A stretch of 64,000 bases of DNA from Streptomyces spectabilis (GTDB lineage: Bacteria > Actinomycetota > Actinomycetes > Streptomycetales > Streptomycetaceae), in assembly GCF_008704795.1 (NCBI RefSeq), contig NZ_CP023690.1, forward strand, positions 4,970,501-5,034,500, given 5' to 3'. Positions 45,921 through 54,589 of the stretch are shown here, piece by piece. Position 1 is the first letter of the stretch; the number at the start of each line of letters is the position of its first letter. The translations under genes and the position numbers were made by a program. A model generated the notes under the pieces. That model made no database searches and was not told where the DNA came from. It was given only the letters and a program-made list of their open reading frames with translations.

Positions 45921-46131
45921 TTGTCCACAGTCTGTGCCCGATCTTGTGCACGAAGTGGGGAACGTCTGTTCCGTGCGTCGCTGATCCGGGTTTTCCCAGG
46001 CAGGGCAAGGGGCGGGCGGGCCGGCCACAAGGGGCCGACCAGTCACACCGGCGTCAACGTCCGGAGAGTTATCCACAGATCTTCAGACCTTTCCCCAGGT
46101 CTGTGGATGGCGCCGCTCGCGCTGTGGATAA
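45921..46131. promoter_or_regulatory. Cluster of four DnaA boxes
   Basis: TTGTCCACA (45921), TTATCCACA (46069), TGTGGATGG (46102, reverse of CCATCCACA) and TGTGGATAA (46123, reverse of TTATCCACA) lie in the non-coding gap between the rhomboid gene and crgA. The first is the preferred Streptomyces box. Two boxes point each way. No AT-rich unwinding region is present, so this is not an origin by itself. Confidence 0.75.
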
Positions 46132-46176
46132 CTCAGGCCAGGGCTTGCGTTCCGCCCTCGCCGTTACCCCGGCTCG

Positions 46177-46434
46177 TTACTTCCACTGAGTGGAGACGCC
46201 GAAGCCCGCGGCGATGAAGCCGAAGCCGACGACGATGTTCCAGTTGCCCAGCGGGTCGATCGGAAGCTCGCCGTCCGTGACGTAGAAGACGACGATCCAG
46301 GCCAGGCCGATCAGGAACATCGCCAGCATCACCGGAGCGACCCAGCTGCGGCTGGTCAGCTTGATGTTCGTCGCCTTCTTCGACGACGGGGGCGTGTAGT
46401 CGTCTGCCTTCTTGCGGATACGTGACTTCGGCAC
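46177..46434 (-). CDS. crgA: Cell division protein CrgA
   Basis: 85 residues. A basic cytoplasmic N-terminus ([17 protein letters not shown]) and two membrane helices (about 35-53 and 65-82) joined by a short loop are the CrgA architecture. CrgA restrains FtsZ-ring formation and coordinates aerial hyphal septation in Streptomyces. GTG 46434 with AGGAGAG at 8 nt. Divergent from the DUF881 gene. Confidence 0.95.
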   Translation of the reverse strand: MPKSRIRKKADDYTPPSSKKATNIKLTSRSWVAPVMLAMFLIGLAWIVVFYVTDGELPIDPLGNWNIVVGFGFIAAGFGVSTQWK

Positions 46435-46576
46435 GAGGGTCTCTCCTGTCGATGCGCTGCGTGGCCGCGCAGGTAACTGGGTCCGGCGCCGGGGGCGGAC
46501 ACTACGGTGCGCTAAGTCTTCCCCCGGGCGTCCGTTAGCGTAGTGCTTCCGCGGCGGTGAAGGAGATAAGGGTACG

Positions 46577-47368
46577 TTGAGCAATTCCGCCGACTTCCCC
46601 TCGGGCACGGACCGGCCATCGCCGGGCACGGGCCGACGCCGCCGCTGGCGGCCGGTCCGGGTGCTCACCGCGGGCGTCTTCGCCCTCGCCGGGCTGCTCT
46701 TCATGACCAGCTTCAACACGGCCAAGGGCACCAACATCCGCACCGACGACTCCCTCCTGAAGCTCTCCGACCTCATCCAGGAACGCAGCCGCAAGAACAA
46801 GGACCTCGACCAGTCCACCGGCTCGCTGCGCGACGAGGTCGAGTCCCTCGCCCGCCGCGACAGCCCCGGCACCAAGGCCGACGACGCCCGGCTCAACGCC
46901 CTGGAGCGGAACGCGGGCACCAAGAAGCTCAGCGGCCAGGCCGTCTCCGTCACCCTCACCGACGCCCCGCCGCACGCCACCGCGAAGCTCCCCGGCTACC
47001 CCGAGCCCCAGCCCAACGACCTGGTGATCCACCAGCAGGACCTCCAGGCCGTGGTCAACGCCCTGTGGCAGGGCGGCGCCGAGGGCATCAAGGTCATGGA
47101 CCAGCGGCTGATCTCCACCAGCGCCGTGCGCTGCGTCGGCAACACCCTGATCCTCCAGGGCCGCGTCTACTCACCGCCGTACAAGGTGACCGCGATCGGT
47201 GACCCCGACCGGCTCAAGAAGGCCCTCGCCGCCTCGCCCGAGATCCAGAACTACATGCTCTACGTCAACGCCTACGGGCTCGGCTGGAAAGTCGACGACG
47301 ACGGGGCGGTGACTCTTCCCGGTTACTCGGGCACAGTGAACCTTCATTACGCGAAGCCTGTGGACTAG
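46577..47368 (+). CDS. DUF881 family membrane-anchored protein
   Basis: 263 residues. One N-terminal helix (about 28-44), a coiled-coil-like segment (about 60-120), and an extracytoplasmic DUF881 domain ([44 protein letters not shown]). TTG start with AAGGAG and a closer AAGGG. Members lie near crgA and sortase genes across actinobacteria; function unknown, division or envelope role inferred. It is followed 23 bp later by a sortase gene. Confidence 0.9.
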   Translation: MSNSADFPSGTDRPSPGTGRRRRWRPVRVLTAGVFALAGLLFMTSFNTAKGTNIRTDDSLLKLSDLIQERSRKNKDLDQSTGSLRDEVESLARRDSPGTKADDARLNALERNAGTKKLSGQAVSVTLTDAPPHATAKLPGYPEPQPNDLVIHQQDLQAVVNALWQGGAEGIKVMDQRLISTSAVRCVGNTLILQGRVYSPPYKVTAIGDPDRLKKALAASPEIQNYMLYVNAYGLGWKVDDDGAVTLPGYSGTVNLHYAKPVD

Positions 47369-47391
47369 CGCTCGCTCGGGAGGTCCCTGCG

Positions 47392-48081
47392 GTGTCGGTA
47401 CGCGTGATCGTCCGGACGCTCAGCGAACTGTGCATCACCGTCGGCACTCTGATCGTGCTCTTCGTGGCGTACGTGCTGTTCTGGACCGGGGTGAAGGCCG
47501 ACCGGGCGATGGATCAGCAGATCGACCGCCTCCAGGACCGGTGGTCCCAGGGCCGGGTCGCCACCGGCGCGGGGGCCCTGGACGCCTCGCCCCCGAAACC
47601 GGCCCTCTACGAGAACGGCGAACCCTTCGCCGTCATGTACGTCCCCCGCTTCGGTTTCACGTGGAACAAGCCCGTGCTCCAGGGCACCGCCACCGACATC
47701 CTCAAGAAGGGCCTCGGCCACTACGCGCGCACCGCCCGGCTCGGCCAGAAGGGCAACTTCGCCGTGGCCGGGCACCGGCGCACCTACGGCGACCCGTTCA
47801 AGGACTTCCCCGAGCTGCGCCCCGGCGACGCGGTGGTCCTGACCGACGGCACGACCTGGTTCACGTACCGCATCGACAGGAAGCCGTACAAGACGCTGCC
47901 CAGCGACACCGGGGTCGTCGACCCCGTGCCGCGGGGGTCCGGCTACCGCGAGACCGGCCGCTATCTCACCCTGACCACCTGCGAGCCCGAGTGGGGCCAC
48001 AGCCACCGCCTCATCGCCTGGGCCCATCTGGACGCCACCCAGCCCGTGGAGGCCGGGAAACCCGAGGCACTGCGCCGTTAG
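47392..48081 (+). CDS. Class E sortase, copy 1
   Basis: 229 residues. N-terminal anchor helix (about 14-33), then the sortase fold. Catalytic His is in FAVAGHRRTYG, Cys in LTLTTCEPEW, and Arg in SHRLIAW. Class E sortases of high-GC Gram-positives cleave LAXTG-like signals and attach chaplins to the wall. GTG start with GGGAGG. It contains a parS-like sequence in its coding region. First of three sortases around pabA. Confidence 0.92.
   Translation: MSVRVIVRTLSELCITVGTLIVLFVAYVLFWTGVKADRAMDQQIDRLQDRWSQGRVATGAGALDASPPKPALYENGEPFAVMYVPRFGFTWNKPVLQGTATDILKKGLGHYARTARLGQKGNFAVAGHRRTYGDPFKDFPELRPGDAVVLTDGTTWFTYRIDRKPYKTLPSDTGVVDPVPRGSGYRETGRYLTLTTCEPEWGHSHRLIAWAHLDATQPVEAGKPEALRR
47653..47668. promoter_or_regulatory. 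parS-like site inside a sortase gene
   Basis: GGTTTCACGTGGAACA, one mismatch within the inner 14-bp palindrome. It encodes Gly-Phe-Thr-Trp-Asn of the sortase. Confidence 0.65.
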
Positions 48082-48151
48082 TCTGGTGCGGTACGGCGGC
48101 GACGGCCGGTGCGATGGGGCCGGGTGGTCGTGTGGCGACGAAAGGGACGGC

Positions 48152-48310
48152 ATGTACGGCTGGATCTGGCGACATCTGCCGGGGAACGCATGGGTGAGGG
48201 CACTGCTCTCCCTGATGCTGGTCCTCGCCGTGGTCTATGTGCTGTTCCAGTACGTGTTCCCCTGGGCGGAGCCGCTGCTGCCCTTCAACGACGTGACGGT
48301 GGACAACTGA
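48152..48310 (+). CDS. Small single-pass membrane protein
   Basis: 52 residues with a short Trp-rich start (MYGWIWRHLPG), one membrane helix (about 17-37) and an outside-facing tail FNDVTVDN. AAGGGA before ATG. Its stop overlaps the pabA start by one base (TGATG), and it lies 70 bp after a sortase gene. Conserved in this position in Streptomyces as I recall; may be a sortase partner. No recognised family. Confidence 0.75.
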   Translation: MYGWIWRHLPGNAWVRALLSLMLVLAVVYVLFQYVFPWAEPLLPFNDVTVDN

Positions 48311-48948
48311 TGGGCGCGCGCATCCTCGTCGTCGACAACTACGACAGTTTCGTCTTCAACCTCGTGCAGTACCTGTACCAGCTCGGCGCCGAGTGCGAGG
48401 TGCTGCGCAACGACGAGGTCGAGCTGCGGCACGCGCAGGACGGCTTCGACGGCGTGCTGCTCTCGCCGGGCCCCGGCACCCCCGAGCAGGCGGGCGTCTG
48501 CGTGGACATGGTGCGCCACTGCGCCGCCACCGGGGTGCCCGTCTTCGGCGTGTGCCTGGGCATGCAGTCGATGGCCGTGGCGTACGGCGGCGTCGTGGAC
48601 CGGGCGCCGGAGCTCCTGCACGGCAAGACCTCGCCGGTCACGCACGAGGGCAAGGGCGTCTTCGCGGGCCTGCCCTCGCCCTTCACCGCGACCCGGTACC
48701 ACTCGCTCGCGGCCGAGCCCGCCACGGTGCCCGCGGAGCTGGAGGTCACCGCCCGCACGGCGGACGGCATCATCATGGGCCTTCGCCACCGCGAACTGCC
48801 CGTCGAGGGCGTGCAGTTCCACCCCGAGTCCGTCCTCACCGAACACGGGCACCTGATGCTTGCCAACTGGCTCGCCGAGTGCGGCGACGCCGGGGCCGTC
48901 GGGCGATCGAGCGGGCTGGCCCCGGTGGTGGGCAGGGCCACGGCGTGA
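48310..48948 (+). CDS. pabA: Aminodeoxychorismate/anthranilate synthase component II
   Basis: 212 residues, a class I glutamine amidotransferase. Catalytic Cys in GVCLGMQSM and His/Glu in QFHPESVL; the oxyanion-hole sequence LSPGPGTPEQAG is also present. It supplies ammonia to the chorismate-binding partner for folate (pABA) or tryptophan synthesis; component I is not in the window. The product may be called TrpG. Overlaps both neighbours (TGATG and GTGA). In mycobacteria trpG/pabA likewise sits between crgA and pknB. Confidence 0.92.
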   Translation: MGARILVVDNYDSFVFNLVQYLYQLGAECEVLRNDEVELRHAQDGFDGVLLSPGPGTPEQAGVCVDMVRHCAATGVPVFGVCLGMQSMAVAYGGVVDRAPELLHGKTSPVTHEGKGVFAGLPSPFTATRYHSLAAEPATVPAELEVTARTADGIIMGLRHRELPVEGVQFHPESVLTEHGHLMLANWLAECGDAGAVGRSSGLAPVVGRATA

Positions 48949-50015
48949 CCGCGGAGGCGCACCGGGGCGCCGACGCGGAGGGCGGGCATCCGTCACCGTG
49001 GTTCCGCAGTGCGACGCCGCCGGGCGCGCCGGATCAGGCGGCGCCTGATCCGCCCGAGGCCGTGCCTGATCCGTCCGCTCCCCCTGATACCGGGGCCACA
49101 GGGCCGTACGTGCCCGCGTACGAGCCACCGCCGGACGACGAGACCATCGGCCTGCGGACGGCGGACACACGGCGAATAGCGGGCGGTCCCGCGGCGCCGG
49201 GCGGCCGGGCCGCGCGGCGGAAGGCGGCCAAGCACAAGGGCCGGCGGAAGCCCCGGGCACAGACGGCGGCTCCTGTCGCCGAGGGCGCGCAGGACCGCCC
49301 GCTGACCCGGCTGGAAGCCCGGCGCGCCGAGCGCGCCCGCAGACCGAGCCCGGCGACCGTGGCCAGCCGCGTCATCGGCGAGCTGTTCATCACCGCGGGC
49401 GTCCTGATGCTCCTGTTCGTCACGTATCAGCTGTGGTGGACGAACATAAGGGCCCACCAGCAGGCGAACGCCGCCGCCCGCGACCTCCAGGAGGACTGGG
49501 CGGAGGGCAAGGGCAAGCCGGGCGCCTTCGAACCGGGGCAGGGTTTCGCGCTGCTGCACATCCCCGAGCTGGACGTCGTGGTGCCGGTCGCCGAGGGCAT
49601 CGACAAGCACAAGGTCCTCGACCGGGGCATGGTCGGCCACTACAGCGAGGGCGGCACCAAGACCTCGATGCCGGAAGCGGACCCCGGCAACTTCGGCGTC
49701 GCCGGACACCGCAACACCCACGGCGAGCCGTTCCGTTACATCAACCGGCTCAAACCGGGCGATCCCATCGTGGTCGAGACGCAGGACACGTACTACGTCT
49801 ACAAGATGGCGAGCATCCTCCCGCAGACGAGCCCCGGCAACACGGCGGTTCTCGGCCCCGTCCCGCCGGGCTCCGGCTTCACGAAACCGGGCCGCTACAT
49901 CACACTGACCACCTGTACCCCCGAGTTCACGAGTAAGTACCGAATGATCGTGTGGGGCAAGATGGTCGAAGACCGGCCACGGGCCAAGGGGAAACCGGCC
50001 GCGCTGGTCGACTAA
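48945..50015 (+). CDS. Class E sortase with long N-terminal extension, copy 2
   Basis: 356 residues. The first 145 residues are a disordered cytoplasmic region, first Pro/Ala/Asp-rich then strongly basic (ARRKAAKHKGRRKPR). The anchor helix is about 149-165. Sortase domain: FGVAGHRNTHG (His), ITLTTCTPEF (Cys), SKYRMIVWG (Arg). GTG overlaps the pabA stop. The extension is absent in the other two copies. Confidence 0.92.
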   Translation: MTAEAHRGADAEGGHPSPWFRSATPPGAPDQAAPDPPEAVPDPSAPPDTGATGPYVPAYEPPPDDETIGLRTADTRRIAGGPAAPGGRAARRKAAKHKGRRKPRAQTAAPVAEGAQDRPLTRLEARRAERARRPSPATVASRVIGELFITAGVLMLLFVTYQLWWTNIRAHQQANAAARDLQEDWAEGKGKPGAFEPGQGFALLHIPELDVVVPVAEGIDKHKVLDRGMVGHYSEGGTKTSMPEADPGNFGVAGHRNTHGEPFRYINRLKPGDPIVVETQDTYYVYKMASILPQTSPGNTAVLGPVPPGSGFTKPGRYITLTTCTPEFTSKYRMIVWGKMVEDRPRAKGKPAALVD

Positions 50016-50051
50016 GGGCGCCGGAAAGCCAAGACAGACAGGGCGGATGCA

Positions 50052-50786
50052 GTGGCAGCCACCACCGAAGAGGACGAGCGGACCGACGCGTCCGGGCCCG
50101 CGGACGGGACGCCGCCGCGCGGCCGCGGCCCCATCGCGACGGCCGTCAGCGTCTTCGGCGAACTCCTCATCACCGCGGGCCTGGTCCTGGGCCTGTTCGT
50201 CGTCTACTCGCTGTGGTGGACGAACGTCATAGCGGACCGAGAGGCGAGGAAGCAGGGCGACCGCGTCCGCGACCACTGGGCGGGTGGCCCCGGCGCCCTG
50301 AACACCAAGGACGGCATCGGCTTCCTCCACGTGCCGTCGATGGGCGCGGGCGAGATCCTCGTGAAGAAGGGCACCGCCACCGGAACCCTCAACAACGGCG
50401 TCGCCGGCTACTACACGGACCCGATCAAGTCGGCCCTGCCGCAGGACGCGAAGGGCAACTTCTCGCTGGCCGCCCACCGCGACGGCCACGGCGCGAAGTT
50501 CCACAAGATCGACAAGGTCGACGAGGGCGACCCGATCGTCTTCGAGACCCGCGACAAGTGGTACGTGTACAAGGTCTACAAGACCCTCCCGGAGACCTCG
50601 AAGTTCAACGTCCGCGTCCTGGACCCCATCCCGAAGGAGTCGGGCGCGAAGAAGCCCGGCCGCTACATCACGCTCACGACCTGCACGCCGGTGTACACGT
50701 CGAAGTACCGCTACGTGGTGTGGGGCGAGCTGGAGCGGGTCGAGAAGGTCGACAACAAGCGGACACCGCCGCCTGAACTGAAGTAG
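50052..50786 (+). CDS. Class E sortase, copy 3
   Basis: 244 residues. Helix about 34-51, sortase domain with FSLAAHRDGHG (His), ITLTTCTPVY (Cys) and SKYRYVVWG (Arg). The His motif has AAHRD instead of AGHR. 36 bp after copy 2, same operon; the two look like a tandem duplication. S. coelicolor has an adjacent srtE1-srtE2 pair at the equivalent place. GTG start. Confidence 0.92.
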   Translation: MAATTEEDERTDASGPADGTPPRGRGPIATAVSVFGELLITAGLVLGLFVVYSLWWTNVIADREARKQGDRVRDHWAGGPGALNTKDGIGFLHVPSMGAGEILVKKGTATGTLNNGVAGYYTDPIKSALPQDAKGNFSLAAHRDGHGAKFHKIDKVDEGDPIVFETRDKWYVYKVYKTLPETSKFNVRVLDPIPKESGAKKPGRYITLTTCTPVYTSKYRYVVWGELERVEKVDNKRTPPPELK

Positions 50787-50817
50787 CCCGCCGCACGCGC
50801 TGTACGCGCTCTGTGTG

Positions 50818-50862
50818 CTGTACGTGCTGTACGCGCCGCACGAGCTGTACGTGCTGTACGCG
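50818..50862. repeat. 18-bp direct repeats after sortase 3
   Basis: CTGTACGTGCTGTACGCG occurs at 50818 and 50845, itself made of CTGTACG half-units; a further degenerate copy starts near 50798. Non-coding, just before the terminator. Confidence 0.7.
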
Positions 50863-50895
50863 AGAGCCCCGGCACCTGTCTGGTGCCGGGGCTCT
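50863..50895. terminator. Bidirectional terminator between sortase 3 and pknB
   Basis: 13-bp stem AGAGCCCCGGCAC / complement, 7-nt loop, between convergent genes. Confidence 0.8.
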
Positions 50896-50915
50896 GTGCG
50901 TGGATCGCTCGGGGC

Positions 50916-52955
50916 TCAGTCCCGCTCGTGGCGGCCGAAGCCGGTGGCGCCTTCGATGAAGCCGCCGCCGATGTCACCGCCTCCGTTGTCGCCGCCGCCC
51001 TGGTCGTTGCCGCCACCGCCGCCGATGGTGGTCAAGGTGATGGAGGTGCCGGACTTGACCTTCGTACCCGCGGCCGGGTTGCTGTGGACCACCAGGGCGT
51101 CGTCGTCCTGCGGACCCTGGATGTTGCCGACCGTCAGGTCCGCGTCCTCGATGGCGTCACGCGCGTCGGAGAGCTTCTGGCCGGTGACGGTGGGGACCTG
51201 TACGTCCTCTTCCTCCTCGGCCTTCTTCTTGGCGACCTGGACGGTGACCGTGGAGTTGGGGTCGACCTTCGTGCCCGCGGTGGGCGTGGTCTGGATGACC
51301 TTGCCCTCCTCGACGCTCTCGCTCTCCACGTCCGTACGGGTCGCGACGAGACCGCTCGCCTCGATCTGCTTCTTCGCCGCCTCCCACGTCTGACCGGACA
51401 CGTCCGGGACGGTGGGCTTCTGCTGCTCCTTGGCGATGTACAGCGTGACGGTGCTGCCCTTTTGGACCTCGGTGCCGGTGACCGGGTCCTGCTCCAGGAC
51501 CTTGCCCTCGGTCTCGGTGGAGATCCGCTGCTTGGTCTCGACCTTGAGCTGGTACTTGTCGTCCTCCAGCTTCTCGGTGGCCGCGTCCTCGTCCAGGCCG
51601 AGGACGCTGGGAACCGCCACCTTCGGGGCTCCGGTCGAGACGACCACGTCGATCGTGTCGCCCTTCTCGACCTTGGTGCCCTCGGTCGGGGTCTGCGAGC
51701 AGATCTCGCCCTTGGGGTACTTCTCGCAGGGCTTGCGCTGGGAGACGCTGATCTCCAGGTCCACGTTCTTCGCGGACCTCTGCGCCTCCTTCAGCGTCTC
51801 GCCGATGAAACTGGGGGCCTTCTTGTCGTCGCTCGCGCCGCTGGTGCCGCTGAACGCCCACTTGCCGATCAGGATCGCGCCCACCAGGACGAGGATGCCC
51901 GCGGCGACGAGGAGGATCGTCGACGTGTTGCTCTTCTTCTGGCGGCCGCGGCGGCCGTTCTCGTCGTAGCCGCCGTCGTCCGGGTTGACCGGGGGCATCA
52001 TCGACGTCTGGCCCTGGCCCGGCGCGCCGTTCTGCGGGCGCAGCATGGCCGTGGCCTGGTCGTCCGGGTGGCCGCCGTAGCCGACGGCGCCCATCGCGGC
52101 GGTGGCGGCGACGGGCTGGCCGTCGAGGCAGGCCTCGATGTCGGCGCGCATCTCGTCCGCCGACTGGTAGCGGTAGTCCGGGTCCTTGGTGAGCGCCTTG
52201 AGGACGATCGCGTCCATCTCGGGCGTGATCTCGTTGTCGAAGACGCTCGGGGCCTGCGGCTCTTCCCGCACGTGCTGGTAGGCCACCGCGACCGGGGAGT
52301 CGCCCACGAAGGGCGGCCGCACGGTCAGCAGCTCGTACAGCAGACAGCCCGTGGAGTAGAGGTCGGAGCGGGCGTCGACCTGCTCGCCCTTGGCCTGCTC
52401 CGGCGAGAGGTACTGCGCGGTGCCGATGACGGCCGCGGTCTGGGTCATCGTCATGCCGGACTCGCCCATGGCGCGGGCGATGCCGAAGTCCATGACCTTG
52501 ACCTGGCCGTTGCGCGTCAGCATGACGTTCGCGGGCTTGATGTCGCGGTGGACGATCTGGTTGCGGTGCGAGTACTCCAGGGCCTGGAGGATGCCGATCG
52601 TCATCTCCATGGCGCGCTCGGGCAGCAGCTTGCGCCCGGAGTGCAGCAGCTCGCGCAGCGTGGAGCCGTCGACGTACTCCATGACGATGTACGGGATGGA
52701 GACCCCGTCGACGTAGTCCTCGCCGGTGTCGTACACCGCGACGATCGCCGGATGGTTGAGCGAGGCGGCCGACTGGGCCTCACGGCGGAACCGGGCCTGG
52801 AACGACGGGTCGCGGGCGAGATCCACCCGCAGCGTCTTCACCGCCACGGTGCGGCCGAGGCGGGTGTCGTGCGCGAGGTAGACCTCGGCCATTCCGCCGC
52901 GGCCGAGCACCTGGCCCAGCTCGTACCGGCCGCCGAGGCGACGCGGCTCTTCCAT
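50916..52955 (-). CDS. pknB: PASTA-domain Ser/Thr protein kinase PknB
   Basis: 679 residues. The kinase domain (about 9-275) shows LGRGGMAEVY, VAVKTL, IVHRDIKPANVML, VMDFGIARA and the TMTQTAAVIGTAQYLSPEQ activation loop. A linker leads to one membrane helix (about 348-368) and four extracellular PASTA repeats that bind muropeptides/lipid II. A Gly/Asp-rich end follows. It controls wall synthesis and division. Start ATG 52955 opens the kinase fold. It is transcribed from the fhaA side, with 170 bp between it and pbpA. Confidence 0.95.
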   Translation of the reverse strand: MEEPRRLGGRYELGQVLGRGGMAEVYLAHDTRLGRTVAVKTLRVDLARDPSFQARFRREAQSAASLNHPAIVAVYDTGEDYVDGVSIPYIVMEYVDGSTLRELLHSGRKLLPERAMEMTIGILQALEYSHRNQIVHRDIKPANVMLTRNGQVKVMDFGIARAMGESGMTMTQTAAVIGTAQYLSPEQAKGEQVDARSDLYSTGCLLYELLTVRPPFVGDSPVAVAYQHVREEPQAPSVFDNEITPEMDAIVLKALTKDPDYRYQSADEMRADIEACLDGQPVAATAAMGAVGYGGHPDDQATAMLRPQNGAPGQGQTSMMPPVNPDDGGYDENGRRGRQKKSNTSTILLVAAGILVLVGAILIGKWAFSGTSGASDDKKAPSFIGETLKEAQRSAKNVDLEISVSQRKPCEKYPKGEICSQTPTEGTKVEKGDTIDVVVSTGAPKVAVPSVLGLDEDAATEKLEDDKYQLKVETKQRISTETEGKVLEQDPVTGTEVQKGSTVTLYIAKEQQKPTVPDVSGQTWEAAKKQIEASGLVATRTDVESESVEEGKVIQTTPTAGTKVDPNSTVTVQVAKKKAEEEEDVQVPTVTGQKLSDARDAIEDADLTVGNIQGPQDDDALVVHSNPAAGTKVKSGTSITLTTIGGGGGNDQGGGDNGGGDIGGGFIEGATGFGRHERD

Positions 52956-53125
52956 AGCTAATCCAGCCCTCTCCGTCGGTCCCGACCGCACCGTGTTGCG
53001 CGGTCCGGCGGTGTGCTGTCCGGGCATACCGTACCCGGATCGCCTAACGTGACCCGGCCGCAACCGTCACCCGATACAGGACCGGTATCGCAACGTGCAC
53101 CGATGGGGAGTGGCCGTGACACGGG

Positions 53126-54589
53126 TCACTTCTTGCTGTCGAGAACCGCCTTCATCACGTCCCTCGCGATCGGTGCCGCGAGACCGCCGCCGGAGATGTC
53201 GTCACGGGCGGCGTTGCTGTCCTCGACGACCACGGCGACCGCCACCGGCGAGCCCGAGTCGGTCTTGGCGTAGCTGATGAACCACGCGTACGGGTTCTTG
53301 CTGTTGTTCAGGCCGTGCTGGGCCGTACCGGTCTTGCCGCCGACGGTGACGCCGGGGATCTTGGCCTTGGTGCCCGTGCCCTCGTTCACGACCGTCTGCA
53401 TCATGTCCTGGAGCTTCTGCGCGTTCTCCTTGGACAGCGGGTTGCCCATCTCCTTCGGCGAGTGCTTCTCGACCACGTCGAGGTTCGGCGCCTGGAGTTC
53501 ACGGACCATGTACGGCTCCATGAGCGTGCCGTCGTTGGCGATCGCGGACGTCACCATGGCCATCTGCAGCGGCGTGGCCGCGGTCTCGAACTGGCCGATG
53601 GACGACAGCGCGGTCTGCGGCTTGTCCATCTCCTTCGGGAAGTTCGACGCGTTGGAGCGGACCGGGACGAACTGCTCCTCGTTGAAGCCGAACTCCTCCG
53701 CGGTCTCCCGCATCTTGTCCTTGCCGAGATCCGAGCCGATCTTGCCGAAGACGGTGTTGCAGGACACCCGCAGCGCCTCGCGCAGCGTGGCGTTCTTGCA
53801 GGGGATGGGGCCCTCGTTCTTCAGCTCGGTGCGGGTGTCGGGCATCACCCACGGCAGCGGCGAGCGCGTCTTGGAGTCGATGTCCGAGTACAGGCCGTGC
53901 TCCAGGGCCGCCGCGGCCGTCACCACCTTGAAGGTGGAGCCGGGCGGGTAGGTCTCGCGCAGCGCCCGGTTCAGCATGGGCTTGTCGCGGTCCTTGTCGA
54001 GCTTCTGGAAGGTCTCGGCTTCCTTGTTGGTGTTGCCCGCGAACCGGGAGGGGTCGTACGACGGGGTGGAGGCGAGCGCCAGGATCGCGCCGGTCTCCGG
54101 GTCGATCGCGGCGACGGCGCCCTTGCCGCGGCCCTTCAGGCCGTTGTACGCGGCCTTCTGCGCGGCGGCGTTCAGCGTCGTGACGACGTTGCCGCCCTCC
54201 TTCTTCTTGCCGGTCAGCATGTCGAGGCTGCGGCGGAAGAAGAGCCGGTCGTCGTTGCCGGTGAGGATGCGGTCCTCGATCGACTCGATCTGGGTGGCTC
54301 CTATGCGCTGCGAGGCGAAGCCGGTGACGGGCGACCACATGGGCCCGTTCTTGTACGTCCGCTTGTACTTGAAGTCGTCGCCGTCGACCTTCTTGGAGCC
54401 CGTGATCGGGTTGCCGTCCACGATGATGTCGCCGCGCGGCTGCGCGTACCGCTCGATCGGCACGCGGCGGTTCATGGTGTGCTCGGCGAGCTTGTCGGCC
54501 TGCACGTACTGGAGCCAGTTGTCCCGGACGAGCAGCGCGAGGACGAGCAGCCCGCAGAAGATCGCGATGCGGCGCAGGGGCTTGTTCAC
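53126..54589 (-). CDS. pbpA: Penicillin-binding protein PbpA (transpeptidase)
   Basis: 487 residues. One N-terminal helix, a dimerisation-like region, and a transpeptidase domain with PPGSTFKVV (SxxK nucleophile), SCN motif in RVSCNTVFG, and KTGTAQ. It cross-links peptidoglycan in division. GTG 54589 overlaps the ftsW stop by 4 nt, the usual coupling in this operon. Regulated in mycobacteria by PknB phosphorylation; assumed here. Confidence 0.95.
   Translation of the reverse strand: MNKPLRRIAIFCGLLVLALLVRDNWLQYVQADKLAEHTMNRRVPIERYAQPRGDIIVDGNPITGSKKVDGDDFKYKRTYKNGPMWSPVTGFASQRIGATQIESIEDRILTGNDDRLFFRRSLDMLTGKKKEGGNVVTTLNAAAQKAAYNGLKGRGKGAVAAIDPETGAILALASTPSYDPSRFAGNTNKEAETFQKLDKDRDKPMLNRALRETYPPGSTFKVVTAAAALEHGLYSDIDSKTRSPLPWVMPDTRTELKNEGPIPCKNATLREALRVSCNTVFGKIGSDLGKDKMRETAEEFGFNEEQFVPVRSNASNFPKEMDKPQTALSSIGQFETAATPLQMAMVTSAIANDGTLMEPYMVRELQAPNLDVVEKHSPKEMGNPLSKENAQKLQDMMQTVVNEGTGTKAKIPGVTVGGKTGTAQHGLNNSKNPYAWFISYAKTDSGSPVAVAVVVEDSNAARDDISGGGLAAPIARDVMKAVLDSKK

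Noticed and set aside
45833..46176. DnaA box cluster considered as oriC itself
   Set aside because: Only four boxes, no dnaA/dnaN flanks, and gyrB position puts oriC beyond the left edge.
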